A stretch of DNA of 64,000 nt from JAMLIN01 sp964476625 (GCA_964476625.1 CAYZBJ010000005.1:26387-90386); one strand, 5' to 3'. Positions 25,702 through 35,127 are shown, counted from the first letter of the stretch. Translations and numbers: made by a program. The notes: a model not told the origin generated them from the sequence alone.

Positions 25702-27561
25702 ATGCTCCGACCCAAGTCGACTTCCCTGCTCATCGCCTCCCTGCTCGCCGCCTGCGGCGGAGGTGGCGGGGGCGACACTGTCGGCGTCTGCGTACCGGCG
25801 GCGAGTTCCGCGCCCGGCACCGCCAGCCTCATGCCGAAGGAGTCCTCCGAGAAGTTTGGCCAGGCCGGCGCTCCCGCCGCCTATGCGGATCGCAACTCGG
25901 TGGCGCCCGGCGGGTCGATCGGCTTCCATGTGGGGGTGATCGGTGACCAGCCGGCGAACGTCGATCTGCGGATTAGCCGCGTCGAGACCCTCGACGTGTC
26001 GGTTTATGAGCAGAGCTTCGCGAGTGTCCCCGCGCGCAGCGTGCCGGACAACGGCTGGGAGGACTGTTGCGACTGGCCCGTGACCCGCCAGTTCACGATT
26101 CCGGCCAACTGGAAGAGTGGCCTGTATCGTGCCAGGTTCGGAAACACCGATGGCGCCAGCGATGTGTACTTCGTGGTCCGCGCTAGCGAGCCGGGCGCTT
26201 CGAAGATCGTGGTGTCTGTGCCGATGACCACGGCCGAGGCCTATAACGATTGGGGCGGCAAGAGCGTATACGAGTACAGCTCATCAAGCGAAATAAAGGC
26301 CACAAAGCTGTCGATGTCGCGGCCCTTCAACAGCATGCGCAGCGGGGGCAAATTCACCGAATGGATGCCGAAGTTCATCGAATGGGCGCAAGGCGAGGGC
26401 ATCGCTCTCGAGTTCATCGCCAATACCGACCTGCATTACCAACCGGGCATTCTCGACCCCTACCACCTCTTCGTGACCGTAGGGCATGACGAGTACTGGT
26501 CGGCCGAGATGCGTGCCGAAGTCGAGCGCCATCTCGATGCCGGCGGCAATGCGGCCTTCTTTTCCGGCAACAACATGTGGTGGAAAATCCGCTTCGAGGA
26601 TCCGAGCCCGGGCCTGCCGCGCGGCCGGATGCTCGTGGATAAGAATAACGATCCGGACCGCGCCGAGATTACGCCCGAGCTCCACCAGGGCAATTGGTTC
26701 ATGACTGATCCCGAAGTGGCGCTCTTCGGCGCGGGCTACGCCCGGGGTGGCTGGCTTCCTTTCGAATACTACGAAGACGACGTCACCGACTTCTTTGTCA
26801 AGCGGCCGGACCACTGGGCGTTCGTCGGCACCGGGCTCACGAAGGATGCCCACTTCGGCTCCGCGAACAGGATCATCAGTTTCGAGTCTGACGGCGCCGA
26901 TTTCGACTGGGTGGGTACCAACTGCGCGCTGGGCGGCACGGGCATCGGTGCCAACTGTCTCGCCATCCCGACCTTCACTGACGGTGCGCCCGCAGGGCTC
27001 ACGATTCTCGCCACCGCGAAGCTCGGCGATGGCTGGTCGAACTATCTCGACGAGGCGGGCGGTTCTCACCGTGTCGGTAAGAGCGAATACACCGGCGAAC
27101 CGGGGGCTTGGACCACGATGGTGGCCTACGAGCATGCCGGCGGCGGCGAGGTCTTCAATGCTGCGACGGTTGACTGGGCCCACGGCCTCTCCGCTTGCGG
27201 CGGCGCGACGCCGGCGGTCGAATGCAAGATCACGAAGAACGTGATCGACGAGCTCAAGACGGCCGACAAGGAAGTGCCTGGCCCTGTGCCCGCGCCGGAA
27301 CCGGCGCCAGAGCCCGCTCCCGAGCCCGCTCCCGAGCCCGCTCCCGAGCCCGCTCCCGAGCCGGCCCCTGAGCCGGCCCCTGAGCCGGCCCCCGCACCCG
27401 AACCAGGCCCTGCTCCGGCGCCAGAACCCGCTCCCGAGCCCGGCCCCGCACCTGCGCCGGAACCCGGCCCCGCACCCGCTCCGACGCCGGCCCCCGCGCC
27501 TGCGCCAACTCCGGCTCCGACGCCAGCGCCGACGCCCGCTCCTACCCCGCCGGACTGCTGA
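25702..27561 (+). CDS. Dimethylformamidase large-subunit-like lipoprotein with Pro-Ala-Glu tail
   Basis: A 619-residue protein with a lipoprotein signal: hydrophobic segment, then LAAC with C18 as the lipidated cysteine, followed by a Gly run. Residues about 80-500 resemble the N,N-dimethylformamidase beta-subunit family (AEAYNDWGGKSVYEY, VTVGHDEYWSAEMR, ISFESDGADFDWVG). That family includes DmfA2 and many untested surface proteins. The last 100 residues (from about 523) are almost pure PAPEP/PGPAPAP repeats, like wall-spanning or periplasm-spanning linkers. DMF hydrolysis is not claimed because no small subunit is present. Location at the outer membrane is inferred from the lipobox. Confidence 0.82.
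   Translation: MLRPKSTSLLIASLLAACGGGGGGDTVGVCVPAASSAPGTASLMPKESSEKFGQAGAPAAYADRNSVAPGGSIGFHVGVIGDQPANVDLRISRVETLDVSVYEQSFASVPARSVPDNGWEDCCDWPVTRQFTIPANWKSGLYRARFGNTDGASDVYFVVRASEPGASKIVVSVPMTTAEAYNDWGGKSVYEYSSSSEIKATKLSMSRPFNSMRSGGKFTEWMPKFIEWAQGEGIALEFIANTDLHYQPGILDPYHLFVTVGHDEYWSAEMRAEVERHLDAGGNAAFFSGNNMWWKIRFEDPSPGLPRGRMLVDKNNDPDRAEITPELHQGNWFMTDPEVALFGAGYARGGWLPFEYYEDDVTDFFVKRPDHWAFVGTGLTKDAHFGSANRIISFESDGADFDWVGTNCALGGTGIGANCLAIPTFTDGAPAGLTILATAKLGDGWSNYLDEAGGSHRVGKSEYTGEPGAWTTMVAYEHAGGGEVFNAATVDWAHGLSACGGATPAVECKITKNVIDELKTADKEVPGPVPAPEPAPEPAPEPAPEPAPEPAPEPAPEPAPEPAPAPEPGPAPAPEPAPEPGPAPAPEPGPAPAPTPAPAPAPTPAPTPAPTPAPTPPDC
27286..27550 (+). repeat. Short tandem repeats encoding the Pro-Ala-Glu tail
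   Basis: The 3' end of the lipoprotein gene is built from imperfect 12-base units of the form CCCGCTCCCGAG and relatives. At least four near-identical units lie in a row around 27310-27360, then become mixed. Such arrays can change length by slippage without shifting frame. Confidence 0.85.
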
Positions 27562-27567
27562 CCCCGC

Positions 27568-28434
27568 TCAGTGCGACATCAGCACCGGCACGGTCATCGA
27601 CTGGAGCACGGTACGGGTGACGCCGCCGAGCACGAATTCGACGGCGCGCGAGTGGCCGTAGCCGCCCATCACCACGAGGTCGGCGCGCCGGTCGGCGGCC
27701 AGCGAGAGCAGCATCTCGGCGACTGAGGCGTCGACCGACGCCGGCGCGATGAGCCGCTCGGTGATCGACGGGCTCGGGCTCACATGCTGTGATGCCGTGG
27801 CCGCGATGCCGTGCGCCTCGAGCAGTTCGAGCACCGAATCGAGCGAGGCATCGACGTCGCTGTCGGCCGGCCGGAACGCGGCGATCTCGACGGATTCCGC
27901 CCGCTTCATCCAGGGCAGGGCGTCGTGCAGCGCCCGGGCGCTCTCTCGAGTGTCGGACCAGGCCACCAGGATGCGCTTGCCGCATTCACCGGATTCGCCC
28001 GCGTAGGGCATGAACAGCAACGGTCGGCCCGCCATCAGCAACAGCCGGGTCGACATGTTCGGGCGCGGCTTCGGGTTCTCGTTGGGGTCGCGCTGGCCGA
28101 GCACGACCAGGTCGGAGTACCGGCAGCGCTGGATCACGTCGACCGGCGGCATGCCGTTCGGGTCGATCAGGTCGATGGCGCGGCCGCTCTCGCGCGCGAC
28201 GTCCTCGACCAGCCGGCGGGTCCGCTCGCAGCCGGCGGCGAACTGGTCGCGGGCGATCTCGACGACCGCGGCCGAGATCTCCGGCGTCAGGTAGGTGCCC
28301 GCATACGGATTGGCCGTGTAGAGGGCGGTGAGCCGGGCGTCGAACCGCGACGCGGTGCCGGCCGCGAGGCCGAGCGTGTTGGGCGCATGGGTGCTGTCAT
28401 CGACCAGCACGAGGATCCGGGCGATGTCGTACAT
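27568..28434 (-). CDS. Tandem-domain universal stress protein
   Basis: A 288-residue protein with two Usp domains. The first begins ILVLVDDSTHAPNTLGLAAG. The second, from about 150, begins RILVAWSDTRESARAL and ends with the ATP-binding-type motif GGYGHSRAVEFVLGGVTRTVL (Gly-x2-Gly-x9-Gly). The first domain lacks a clear copy of this motif. Tandem Usp proteins bind nucleotides and are made in stress or energy limitation. The start at 28434 fits the beginning of the Usp fold. It is convergent with the lipoprotein gene, with six bases between stops, and follows the aldolase gene closely on the same strand. Confidence 0.9.
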   Translation of the reverse strand: MYDIARILVLVDDSTHAPNTLGLAAGTASRFDARLTALYTANPYAGTYLTPEISAAVVEIARDQFAAGCERTRRLVEDVARESGRAIDLIDPNGMPPVDVIQRCRYSDLVVLGQRDPNENPKPRPNMSTRLLLMAGRPLLFMPYAGESGECGKRILVAWSDTRESARALHDALPWMKRAESVEIAAFRPADSDVDASLDSVLELLEAHGIAATASQHVSPSPSITERLIAPASVDASVAEMLLSLAADRRADLVVMGGYGHSRAVEFVLGGVTRTVLQSMTVPVLMSH

Positions 28435-28447
28435 CGGTGGACTCCGT

Positions 28448-29236
28448 TCAGTTGCGGTAGCCGGGGTCGATCCGGTCGAGCTCGCGCAGCATCGCTGGCC
28501 ATTCGAGCTCGCCGAAGGCGCGCCGGGTCTTCGGATCGTAGAGATGGGCGGTCTTCTCGCGGATCGCTTCGGGTGGCAGGTGCAGCCGGGCGCCGGCGGC
28601 CATCGCGTCGACCTGGGCCTTGCAGGCCATCTCGAGCCAGTACATGGTGTTGAAGGCCTGCGCCGCGCTCGCACCGACGGCGAGCAGGCCATGGTTGCGC
28701 AGGATCATGGCGTCGTGGCTGCCGAGATCGACGAGCAGGCGGGCCTGTTCGTCGAGGTCGATGGCGACGCTCTCGTAGTCGTGGTAGCCGAGGCGCCCGT
28801 AGAAGCGCATCGCGGTCTGGGTCAGCGGCAGCAGGCCATCGGCCATCGCGGAAACCGCCATGCCGGCGCGGGTATGGGTGTGGATCACGCAGTCGACATC
28901 GTGGCGAGCCCGGTGCACGGCCGAATGGATCACGTAGCCGGCGACGTTGATGCCATAGCCGTGGGGATCGTCCGGCGCCAGCACCACCCGGCCGTCGAGG
29001 TCGATCTTCATCAGGTTCGAGGCGCAGACCTCGTTGTACAGGTACCCGTAGGCGTTGATGAGGATGTGTTCGGTGCCGGGTACCCGCAGGGTCGCGTGGT
29101 TGTAGATCAGGTCGGTCATGCCGTAGCGGTGCAGCAGGCGGTAGACCGCGGCGAGCCGCAGCCGCGCTGCCCATTCGGTCTCGCCGACATGCTCGCGAAT
29201 CCGCTCGGGCGCGATGGTGTGCAGGGCGTCGTTCAT
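28448..29236 (-). CDS. Class II aldolase/adducin domain protein
   Basis: A 262-residue protein of the zinc-dependent class II aldolase/adducin family. The metal-binding HTHTRAG histidines lie near residue 100-103 and a third histidine in ILRNHGLLAVG. The NHATLRVPG and AYGYLYNEV segments match the family's substrate-phosphate region. Enzymes of this fold cleave sugar phosphates such as fuculose- or ribulose-phosphate, or decarboxylate acid sugars, and many members are unassigned. The start at 29236 has a GGAGG site seven bases upstream. Thirteen bases separate it from the Usp gene, so the two are probably one transcript. Confidence 0.88.
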   Translation of the reverse strand: MNDALHTIAPERIREHVGETEWAARLRLAAVYRLLHRYGMTDLIYNHATLRVPGTEHILINAYGYLYNEVCASNLMKIDLDGRVVLAPDDPHGYGINVAGYVIHSAVHRARHDVDCVIHTHTRAGMAVSAMADGLLPLTQTAMRFYGRLGYHDYESVAIDLDEQARLLVDLGSHDAMILRNHGLLAVGASAAQAFNTMYWLEMACKAQVDAMAAGARLHLPPEAIREKTAHLYDPKTRRAFGELEWPAMLRELDRIDPGYRN

Positions 29237-29451
29237 CGATCCTCCGTCACTGGCGGGCCCGCCCAGTGTCCTTCGCTTGCTTCGGGTTGACTGTCTCGGG
29301 TCCATGATAGAACGCATCGGGCGGTCCCGGGCCCGGCCGTCGTTCGCATGATCCCGGTCCGCGGCAGCCGCTTCAGGCTGGCGCGCGCACCATGGCGCTA
29401 CACTGCGAGGCGCCCGCCGCTGGTGGCATCGGGTGATTTCTGGAGCAGACG

Positions 29452-30255
29452 ATGGAGTCGAAAGAGCAGCAGCTGGTCACCTTGCGATTCGAGCAGCGCG
29501 GCGAGTCCGGCCGGATCGCGCGGGTCACGATCGCCAATGAGCGACGGCTCAACACGATGAACGCCGCGGTGATGGATGCCTTCGTGGCGACCTTCGAGCA
29601 GCTCGCCAGGGACGAGGGCCTGCGCGCCGTGGTGCTGACCGGCGCGGGTTCGAAGGCCTTCGTGGGGGGCGCCGACATCGACGAGATGGGTGCGATCCGC
29701 GATCCCGCCGGCGGTCGCGAGTTCATCACGCGGGTGCATCGGTGCTGTGATGCGGTGCGTCGACTGCCGGTTCCGGTGATCGCCCGGATCCAGGGCTTCA
29801 CCCTCGGTGCGGGGCTCGAACTGGTCGCTGCCTGCGACCTGCGGATCGCGGCCGCATCGGCCCGCTTCGGCATGCCCGAGGTCCGGCTCGGCATTCCCTC
29901 GGTGGTCGAGGCGGCGCTGCTGCCCGGCCTGGTCGGCTGGGGGCGCACTCGCCAGTTGCTGTTGCTGGGCGAGGTCTACGAGGCCGAGGAGGCGGCGCGC
30001 TGGGGCCTGCTCGAGCGGGTGGTCGCCGACGAGGCGCTCGACGCGGCGGTCGATGAATGGGTCGATGCCCTGCTGCTGGCTACGCCGCAGGCGATCCGGC
30101 TGCAGAAGGCGCTGATCCGCAAATGGGAAGACCTGCCGGTCTCGGATGCGGTGCGCGCCGGCATCGATGCCTTCGGCAGCGCCTACGAGACCGACGAGCC
30201 GGCCCGCGCTATGGCGGCGTTCCGGGCCGAGCGCCAGCGGGCAAAGAGCGGCTGA
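29452..30255 (+). CDS. Enoyl-CoA hydratase/isomerase family protein
   Basis: A 267-residue crotonase-fold protein. The oxyanion-hole segments are visible as SKAFVGGADIDEM (about 67-79) and GFTLGAGLEL (115-124). Both glutamates used by true hydratases are present, E123 and E143 (MPEVRLGIPS), so hydration of trans-2-enoyl-CoA is likely. It would act in fatty acid, amino acid or aromatic breakdown. It is a single gene, divergent from the aldolase gene and convergent with the histidine kinase gene. Confidence 0.9.
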   Translation: MESKEQQLVTLRFEQRGESGRIARVTIANERRLNTMNAAVMDAFVATFEQLARDEGLRAVVLTGAGSKAFVGGADIDEMGAIRDPAGGREFITRVHRCCDAVRRLPVPVIARIQGFTLGAGLELVAACDLRIAAASARFGMPEVRLGIPSVVEAALLPGLVGWGRTRQLLLLGEVYEAEEAARWGLLERVVADEALDAAVDEWVDALLLATPQAIRLQKALIRKWEDLPVSDAVRAGIDAFGSAYETDEPARAMAAFRAERQRAKSG

Positions 30256-30316
30256 AGACAAGCGACTCCCGTGGGCGCTGTCGTCCGCCGCCCCGTAGGG
30301 GGCGCTCGGTAGCGCC

Positions 30317-31753
30317 TCAGGCCACCGGGAGCTCGATCCGCAACGACAGGCCGCCGCCCGCGCGATCGCGCGCCTCGATCCGCCCGCCGTGGGCCTCTAT
30401 TGCGCGCCGGGCGATCGCCAGCCCCAGTCCGAAGCCATTGCCGTCGCCATCGCTGGCGAGGCCGCGGGTGAAGGGCTCGAAGATCCGCTCGCGCTCGCTG
30501 GCGGGCAGGCCGGGGCCGCGGTCGTCGATGGTGATCTCGATCCGCTCGCCCCGGCGTTGCGAGGCGATCTCGACCGCCGTGCCTTCGGCGGTGTGGCGCA
30601 GCGCGTTGCGCACCACGTTGTCGAATGCCCGATGCAGCAGTTCGGCATGCCCGGTGATCGTCGCGCCCGGCGCGGCGCAGGCCAGGATGACCGAGCGGCC
30701 GAGGGGCTGCGCTTCGAAGCGGGCATCGTCGGCCACGTCGGCCAGCAGCTCGTCGATCTCGACCGGCGCGCGGGCGCCGGTCTCGCGGCCGGATTCGGCG
30801 CGGGCGAGCGCCAGCACCTCGCCGACCAGCTGGTCGAGCCGCAGCGTCTCGCGCTCGATGCGCTCGAGCATCGCGCCGGCGCGCGTCGGGTCCTGCTGCG
30901 CAAGCCCTATCGCGGCCTGCAGCCGGGCGAGCGGCGAGCGCAGTTCGTGCGACACATCGTGGAGCAATCGCTGCTGGGCGCCGATCAGTGCCTGCAGCTG
31001 GGTCGTCATGGCGTCGAAGTCGTGCCCGAGCTCGGCGAGCTCGTCACGCCGGGCGCCGAGGCTCGCGCCGATGCGGGTCTCGAGATCGCCGCCGGCGACC
31101 CGGCGGACCGCGGCGCGCATCAGCCGGATCGGCCGCGCCATGTACCAGGCGAGTCCGGCCGCGAAGGCGAGGCTGGCGACGAGGCCGGCGCCGACCAGCA
31201 ACCAGGGCGACCCGGGCCCGGGCCCGGGGCCGGGACGTCGGCCGAAGCCCTCGCCCGCCGGCCGCAGGGTAGGGGCGAACAGGACGTACTCGCTGCCATC
31301 GGCCAGGCGCAGGCGGCGCGCGGCGCCGCGGGCCTCGTCGGATTCTCCCGACGAGCCGGGAGCGGCCTTGTCGTCCTCGGCGGGGCGGTCGTCGCTCTCG
31401 TCGTCGATCGCTTCGGCGCGCGCCTGCGCGAGCGCCTGCGCAGGGACCTCGCGTCCGAGCAACTCATGGCCGCCGGCATCGACCACCAGCACCGGGCGAC
31501 GCGCGGCGCGCGGGCCGCGTTCGGCCAGCACCCGCACGGTGGTTTCCGGCCCGGCATGGCGCAGCAGCGCCGCGGTCTCCGCGATCCGTGCCCGCGTGTA
31601 CGGGCCGGCGGCCAGCGGCGAGGCCTCCTCCTCGGCCATGCGCTCGTCGAAGCGGGCCTGCTGTTCGAGCGCCACGCCGATGCCCACGCCGATCGCCGCC
31701 GCGATCAGGGCCAGCCAGAAACCCGCGAGGATCTTCCAGAAGAGCCGGCCCAT
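30317..31753 (-). CDS. CpxA-like sensor histidine kinase
   Basis: A 478-residue membrane sensor. It has a first membrane segment (about 8-28), a periplasmic loop with an acidic Ser/Asp/Glu-rich insert (115-142), a second segment (183-204) and a HAMP linker to about 255. The HisKA domain follows with H269 in HDVSHELRSPLARLQ, then HATPase motifs (NALRHT, DDRGPGLP, GFGLGLAIA). The H-box is the CpxA type, and with the regulator upstream it forms a Cpx-like pair for envelope stress. The gene starts three bases after the regulator stop. The real stimulus is unknown, as no cpxP-like gene is near. Confidence 0.9.
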   Translation of the reverse strand: MGRLFWKILAGFWLALIAAAIGVGIGVALEQQARFDERMAEEEASPLAAGPYTRARIAETAALLRHAGPETTVRVLAERGPRAARRPVLVVDAGGHELLGREVPAQALAQARAEAIDDESDDRPAEDDKAAPGSSGESDEARGAARRLRLADGSEYVLFAPTLRPAGEGFGRRPGPGPGPGSPWLLVGAGLVASLAFAAGLAWYMARPIRLMRAAVRRVAGGDLETRIGASLGARRDELAELGHDFDAMTTQLQALIGAQQRLLHDVSHELRSPLARLQAAIGLAQQDPTRAGAMLERIERETLRLDQLVGEVLALARAESGRETGARAPVEIDELLADVADDARFEAQPLGRSVILACAAPGATITGHAELLHRAFDNVVRNALRHTAEGTAVEIASQRRGERIEITIDDRGPGLPASERERIFEPFTRGLASDGDGNGFGLGLAIARRAIEAHGGRIEARDRAGGGLSLRIELPVA

Positions 31754-31756
31754 GGC

Positions 31757-32431
31757 TTAATCGATCACCAGCTGGTAGCCGCGGCCGCGTACCGTCTGGA
31801 TCCAGGAGCTGCCGTCGCTGCGGCTGCCGAGCTTCTGGCGGATCCCGCTGACGTGCATGTCGATGCTGCGATCGAACCGACCCGGTTCGCGGCCGAGGGC
31901 CTCGCGCGAGAGTACCTGCTTGCTGACCACGGTACCGGCGTGGCGGGCGAGCACGGTGAGGACTTCGAATTCGGCGCCGGTCAGCTCGAGCGGATTCCCG
32001 TCCCAGGTCGCCCGGCGCTGCGAGGCATGCAGGCTCAGTGCACCCACGGTGAGGAGGTCGCGACCCGTCGTGTCGCTGCGTCGCAGGATCGCCCGGATCC
32101 GGGCGGCGAGCTCGCGCGGGGTGCACGGCTTGGGCACGTAGTCGTCGGCGCCCAGCTCGAGTCCGACGATGCGGTCGATGTCGTCGCCGCGCGCGGTCAG
32201 CATCAGCACCGGGATCGGGCTGGCCGCGCGGATGCGGCGCAGCGCCTCGATACCATCGGTACCGGGCATCATCACGTCGAGCACCACCAGGTCGACGCCG
32301 GGCGCGAGTGCGAGCTCGGCCCCGCGGGCGCCCTCGGCGGCGGTCTCGATCTCGAAGCCGTCGCGGGCGAGGTATTCGGCGAGCATGTCGCGCAGTTCAT
32401 CGTCGTCATCGACGAGCAGGATCTTCGGCAT
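31757..32431 (-). CDS. OmpR/CpxR-like response regulator
   Basis: A 224-residue regulator. The receiver domain (1-115) has the acidic pocket (D8-D10), phospho-acceptor D52 and K101. The C-terminal winged helix (about 130-222) shows LELTGAEFEVLTVLARHAG and the end RGRGYQLV. It is cognate to the downstream kinase, from which it is separated by three bases. The start at 32431 matches the family; an upstream extension would be spurious. It lies divergent from the first TAXI binding-protein gene, which could be a target. Confidence 0.92.
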   Translation of the reverse strand: MPKILLVDDDDELRDMLAEYLARDGFEIETAAEGARGAELALAPGVDLVVLDVMMPGTDGIEALRRIRAASPIPVLMLTARGDDIDRIVGLELGADDYVPKPCTPRELAARIRAILRRSDTTGRDLLTVGALSLHASQRRATWDGNPLELTGAEFEVLTVLARHAGTVVSKQVLSREALGREPGRFDRSIDMHVSGIRQKLGSRSDGSSWIQTVRGRGYQLVID

Positions 32432-32571
32432 CCGTCGATTATCACCGAGCCGTGGCGTTGCAGGCGCGCGGGCTGGTGATACCATGATGCGACGCGGTAA
32501 AGCCGCGCCCTTCCGGGGCAGTCGCCAGCACGGCGCCCGGCAAGCGGAATCCGGATACCAGGAGACAGTCG

Positions 32572-33726
32572 ATGAATACCCGCTTCGCCGCGATCGGCGC
32601 GACGCTTGCCATTGCGTTCGTTGCCCAGACGGCATTCGCCGCCGATCCCAAGTTGCCCGACACCATGGCCTGGAGCGCGTACGACGTCGGCTCCGCCGGC
32701 TACAACCAGGCGGTTGGCATCGGCGCCGCGCTCAAGAACAAGTACAGTACCAACCTGAGGATCATCCCGGGCAAGAACGACGTGTCCCGGATGCTGCCGC
32801 TCAAGACGAACCGGCTCGACTTCGTCGCCAACGGCGCCGGTACCTACATGTCCCAGGAGGGCATGTACGAGTTTGGCGGCAAGGAATGGGGTCCGCTGCC
32901 GGTGCGCATCCTGCTCGCCAATATCGCACCCCAGTCGATGTCCGTGATCGTGGCCAAGGATACCGGTGCGAAGACGGTGGCCGATCTCAAGGGCAAGCGG
33001 GTTTCGTGGGTGATCGGCGCTCCGGCGATCAACCAGAACATCACCGCGGTACTCGCCTTTGCCGGCCTGACCTGGGACGATGTCGAGAAGGTCGAGTTCG
33101 GCGGCTACCGAGCCTCGCTCGATGCGATCATCAACAACCAGTCCGATGTCGGCTTCTCGGCTTCGGTCTCGGGCGGGTCCTACGCCCTCGAGCAGTCGCC
33201 ACGCGGTCTCGCCTACGTGACCATGCCGGCGGCCGATGCCGAGGGCTGGAAACGGGTCCAGGCCGTCGCCCCGTTCATGTTGCCCGTGACCGCGACCAAT
33301 GGCGCCGGACTCTCGAAGGAGAGCCCGGTCGAATCGGCCGTCTATCCGTATCCGATCCTGCATACCTTCGCCGATCGCAAGGACGATGCGGTCTATGCCA
33401 TGACTCGCGCGATGGATGAGACTTACCCGATGTACAAGGATTCGGCGCCGGGCAACGATGGTTGGGCGCTCGATCGCCAGAATCTCGACTGGGTGATCCC
33501 GTACCACGACGGCGCGATCAGGTACTACAAGGAGAAGGGCATGTGGACCGATGCCCACCAGAAGCACAACGACGACCTGCTCAAGCGCCAGCAGGTGCTG
33601 GCCGATGCGTGGAAGTCGGTGGTAGCGCAGAATCTCGATGGCGATGCGCACATGGCGGCCTGGCAGAAGGCGCGGGCCACGGCCTTGCGCGATGCCGGCA
33701 TGGCCGTTGTACTCGAGACCTGGTGA
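32572..33726 (+). CDS. TAXI family TRAP transporter solute-binding protein (copy 1)
   Basis: A 384-residue periplasmic protein with a signal peptide cleaved after AFA. The mature part starts ADPKLPDTMAWSAYDVG and includes the TAXI landmarks NKYSTNLRIIPGKNDVSRM and GKRVSWVIGAPAINQN. TAXI proteins deliver an organic acid or amino acid to a fused TRAP permease, here encoded at 36504-38537. Copies 2 and 3 follow in tandem; copy 1 is the most diverged. A GGAG ribosome-binding site precedes the ATG. The ligand is unknown. Confidence 0.92.
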   Translation: MNTRFAAIGATLAIAFVAQTAFAADPKLPDTMAWSAYDVGSAGYNQAVGIGAALKNKYSTNLRIIPGKNDVSRMLPLKTNRLDFVANGAGTYMSQEGMYEFGGKEWGPLPVRILLANIAPQSMSVIVAKDTGAKTVADLKGKRVSWVIGAPAINQNITAVLAFAGLTWDDVEKVEFGGYRASLDAIINNQSDVGFSASVSGGSYALEQSPRGLAYVTMPAADAEGWKRVQAVAPFMLPVTATNGAGLSKESPVESAVYPYPILHTFADRKDDAVYAMTRAMDETYPMYKDSAPGNDGWALDRQNLDWVIPYHDGAIRYYKEKGMWTDAHQKHNDDLLKRQQVLADAWKSVVAQNLDGDAHMAAWQKARATALRDAGMAVVLETW

Positions 33727-33751
33727 GCCGTTGACCGTCGAAATATCCCGG

Positions 33752-33781
33752 TGCAAAACGTGTGCGGCCAGGTGCTAACAT
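33752..33781 (+). promoter_or_regulatory. Probable promoter of TAXI copy 2
   Basis: TGCAAA at 33752-33757 and TAACAT at 33776-33781 are separated by 18 bases. Exactly the same two hexamers and spacing occur upstream of copy 3, while the spacer sequence differs, which suggests selected -35 and -10 elements. Confidence 0.6.
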
Positions 33782-33860
33782 CGCGCCGCCAGATTAAAAG
33801 GGTCGCCCGGGCGCCGGGCCGGCCTGACCACATCCAGACAAAAAAGGAGGCATTCTCTTC

Positions 33861-35018
33861 ATGAAGATTCGATTCGCTGCCATTGGCGCCACGCTCGCCG
33901 CCGCCACGCTCGCCGCCCAGCCGGCGCTCGCCGCCGACCCCAAGCTGCCCGACACCATGGCCTGGAGCGCGTACGACGTCGGCTCCGGCGGCTACAACCA
34001 GGCGGTCGCCATCGGCGCTGCGCTCAAGAACAAGTACGGTACCAACCTGCGCGTCATCCCGGGCAAGAACGATGTGTCCCGGATGCTGCCGCTCAAGACG
34101 AACCGGCTCGACTTCGTCGCCAACGGGGTCGGTTCCTACATGGCGCAGGAAGGCCTGTACGAGTTCGGCGGCAAGGAATGGGGGCCGATGCCGATCCGCC
34201 TGCTGATGAGCAACATCTCGGACCAGACGCTGGCGATGATCGTCGCCCAGGACACCGGGGTGAAGACGGTCTCCGACATCAAGGGCAAGCGGGTCTCCTG
34301 GGTGATCGGCGCCCCGGCGCTCAACCAGAACCTCACCGCGATCCTCGCCTTCGCGGACCTGACCTGGGATGACGTCGAGAAGGTCGAGTTCGGCGGCTAC
34401 GGCGCCTCGCTCGATGCGATCGTCAACAACCAGTCCGACGCCGGCTTTTCGGTGTCGGTCTCGGGCAAGGCCTACGCGCTCGAGAAGTCGCCGCGCGGCC
34501 TGGTCTACCCGGCGATGCCGGCCTCCGATACCGAAGGCTGGAACCGGGTCAAGGCGGTCGCCCCGTACATGGTCCCGGTGAAGGCCAGCCAGGGCGCGGG
34601 GCTCTCGAAGGAGGCGCCGGTCGAGAGCGCGGCCTATCCGTATCCGATCCTGCACACCCTGGACGATCGCAAGGCCGACGAGGTCTACGCGATGACCAAG
34701 GCGATGGTCGAGACCTTCCCGATGTACAAGGATGCGGCGCCGGGCAACGTGGGCTGGGCGCTCGAGCAGCAGAACTTCGAATGGGTGGCTCCGTACCACG
34801 AGGGGGCGATCCGCTTCTTCAAGGAAAAGGGCCTCTGGACCGACGCCCACCAGAAGCACAACGACATGCTGGTCAAGCGCCAGACGATCCTGGGCGACAC
34901 CTGGAAGAAGGTGCTGGCGCAGAACCTCGAGGGGGATGCGCACATGGCGGCATGGCAGAAGGCGCGGGCCGATGCGCTGCGCGCGGCCGACATGCCGGTC
35001 GTCCTCGAGAAGTGGTGA
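33861..35018 (+). CDS. TAXI family TRAP transporter solute-binding protein (copy 2)
   Basis: A 385-residue paralogue of copies 1 and 3 with a signal peptide cleaved near ALAA. It has the same conserved core (GTNLRVIPGKNDVSRM, GKRVSWVIGAPALNQN). An AAAAAGGAGG ribosome-binding site lies nine bases before the ATG. Bases 34377-34512 are identical to 35747-35882 of copy 3 over 136 positions, a sign of recent duplication or gene conversion. Its role is periplasmic ligand capture for the downstream TRAP permease, or for a permease elsewhere. Confidence 0.92.
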   Translation: MKIRFAAIGATLAAATLAAQPALAADPKLPDTMAWSAYDVGSGGYNQAVAIGAALKNKYGTNLRVIPGKNDVSRMLPLKTNRLDFVANGVGSYMAQEGLYEFGGKEWGPMPIRLLMSNISDQTLAMIVAQDTGVKTVSDIKGKRVSWVIGAPALNQNLTAILAFADLTWDDVEKVEFGGYGASLDAIVNNQSDAGFSVSVSGKAYALEKSPRGLVYPAMPASDTEGWNRVKAVAPYMVPVKASQGAGLSKEAPVESAAYPYPILHTLDDRKADEVYAMTKAMVETFPMYKDAAPGNVGWALEQQNFEWVAPYHEGAIRFFKEKGLWTDAHQKHNDMLVKRQTILGDTWKKVLAQNLEGDAHMAAWQKARADALRAADMPVVLEKW

Positions 35019-35056
35019 GTCGACTCGTCGGTCATCTGGTCTGAAGCACTTACGGT

Positions 35057-35105
35057 GCGCCTCGGCACGTCCTGTTATCGCCACGACCGGTCGTGGCCGA
35101 GGCGC
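35057..35105 (+). other. Structured intergenic hairpin between TAXI copies 2 and 3
   Basis: A 10-bp outer stem (35057-35066 with 35096-35105) encloses a 16-base perfect palindrome at 35081-35096. It lies just after copy 2 and upstream of the promoter of copy 3. It may stabilise or end the upstream message, or bind a dimeric regulator. Confidence 0.5.
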
Positions 35106-35127
35106 GCCCGCCGTCGGAATGCCCTAG

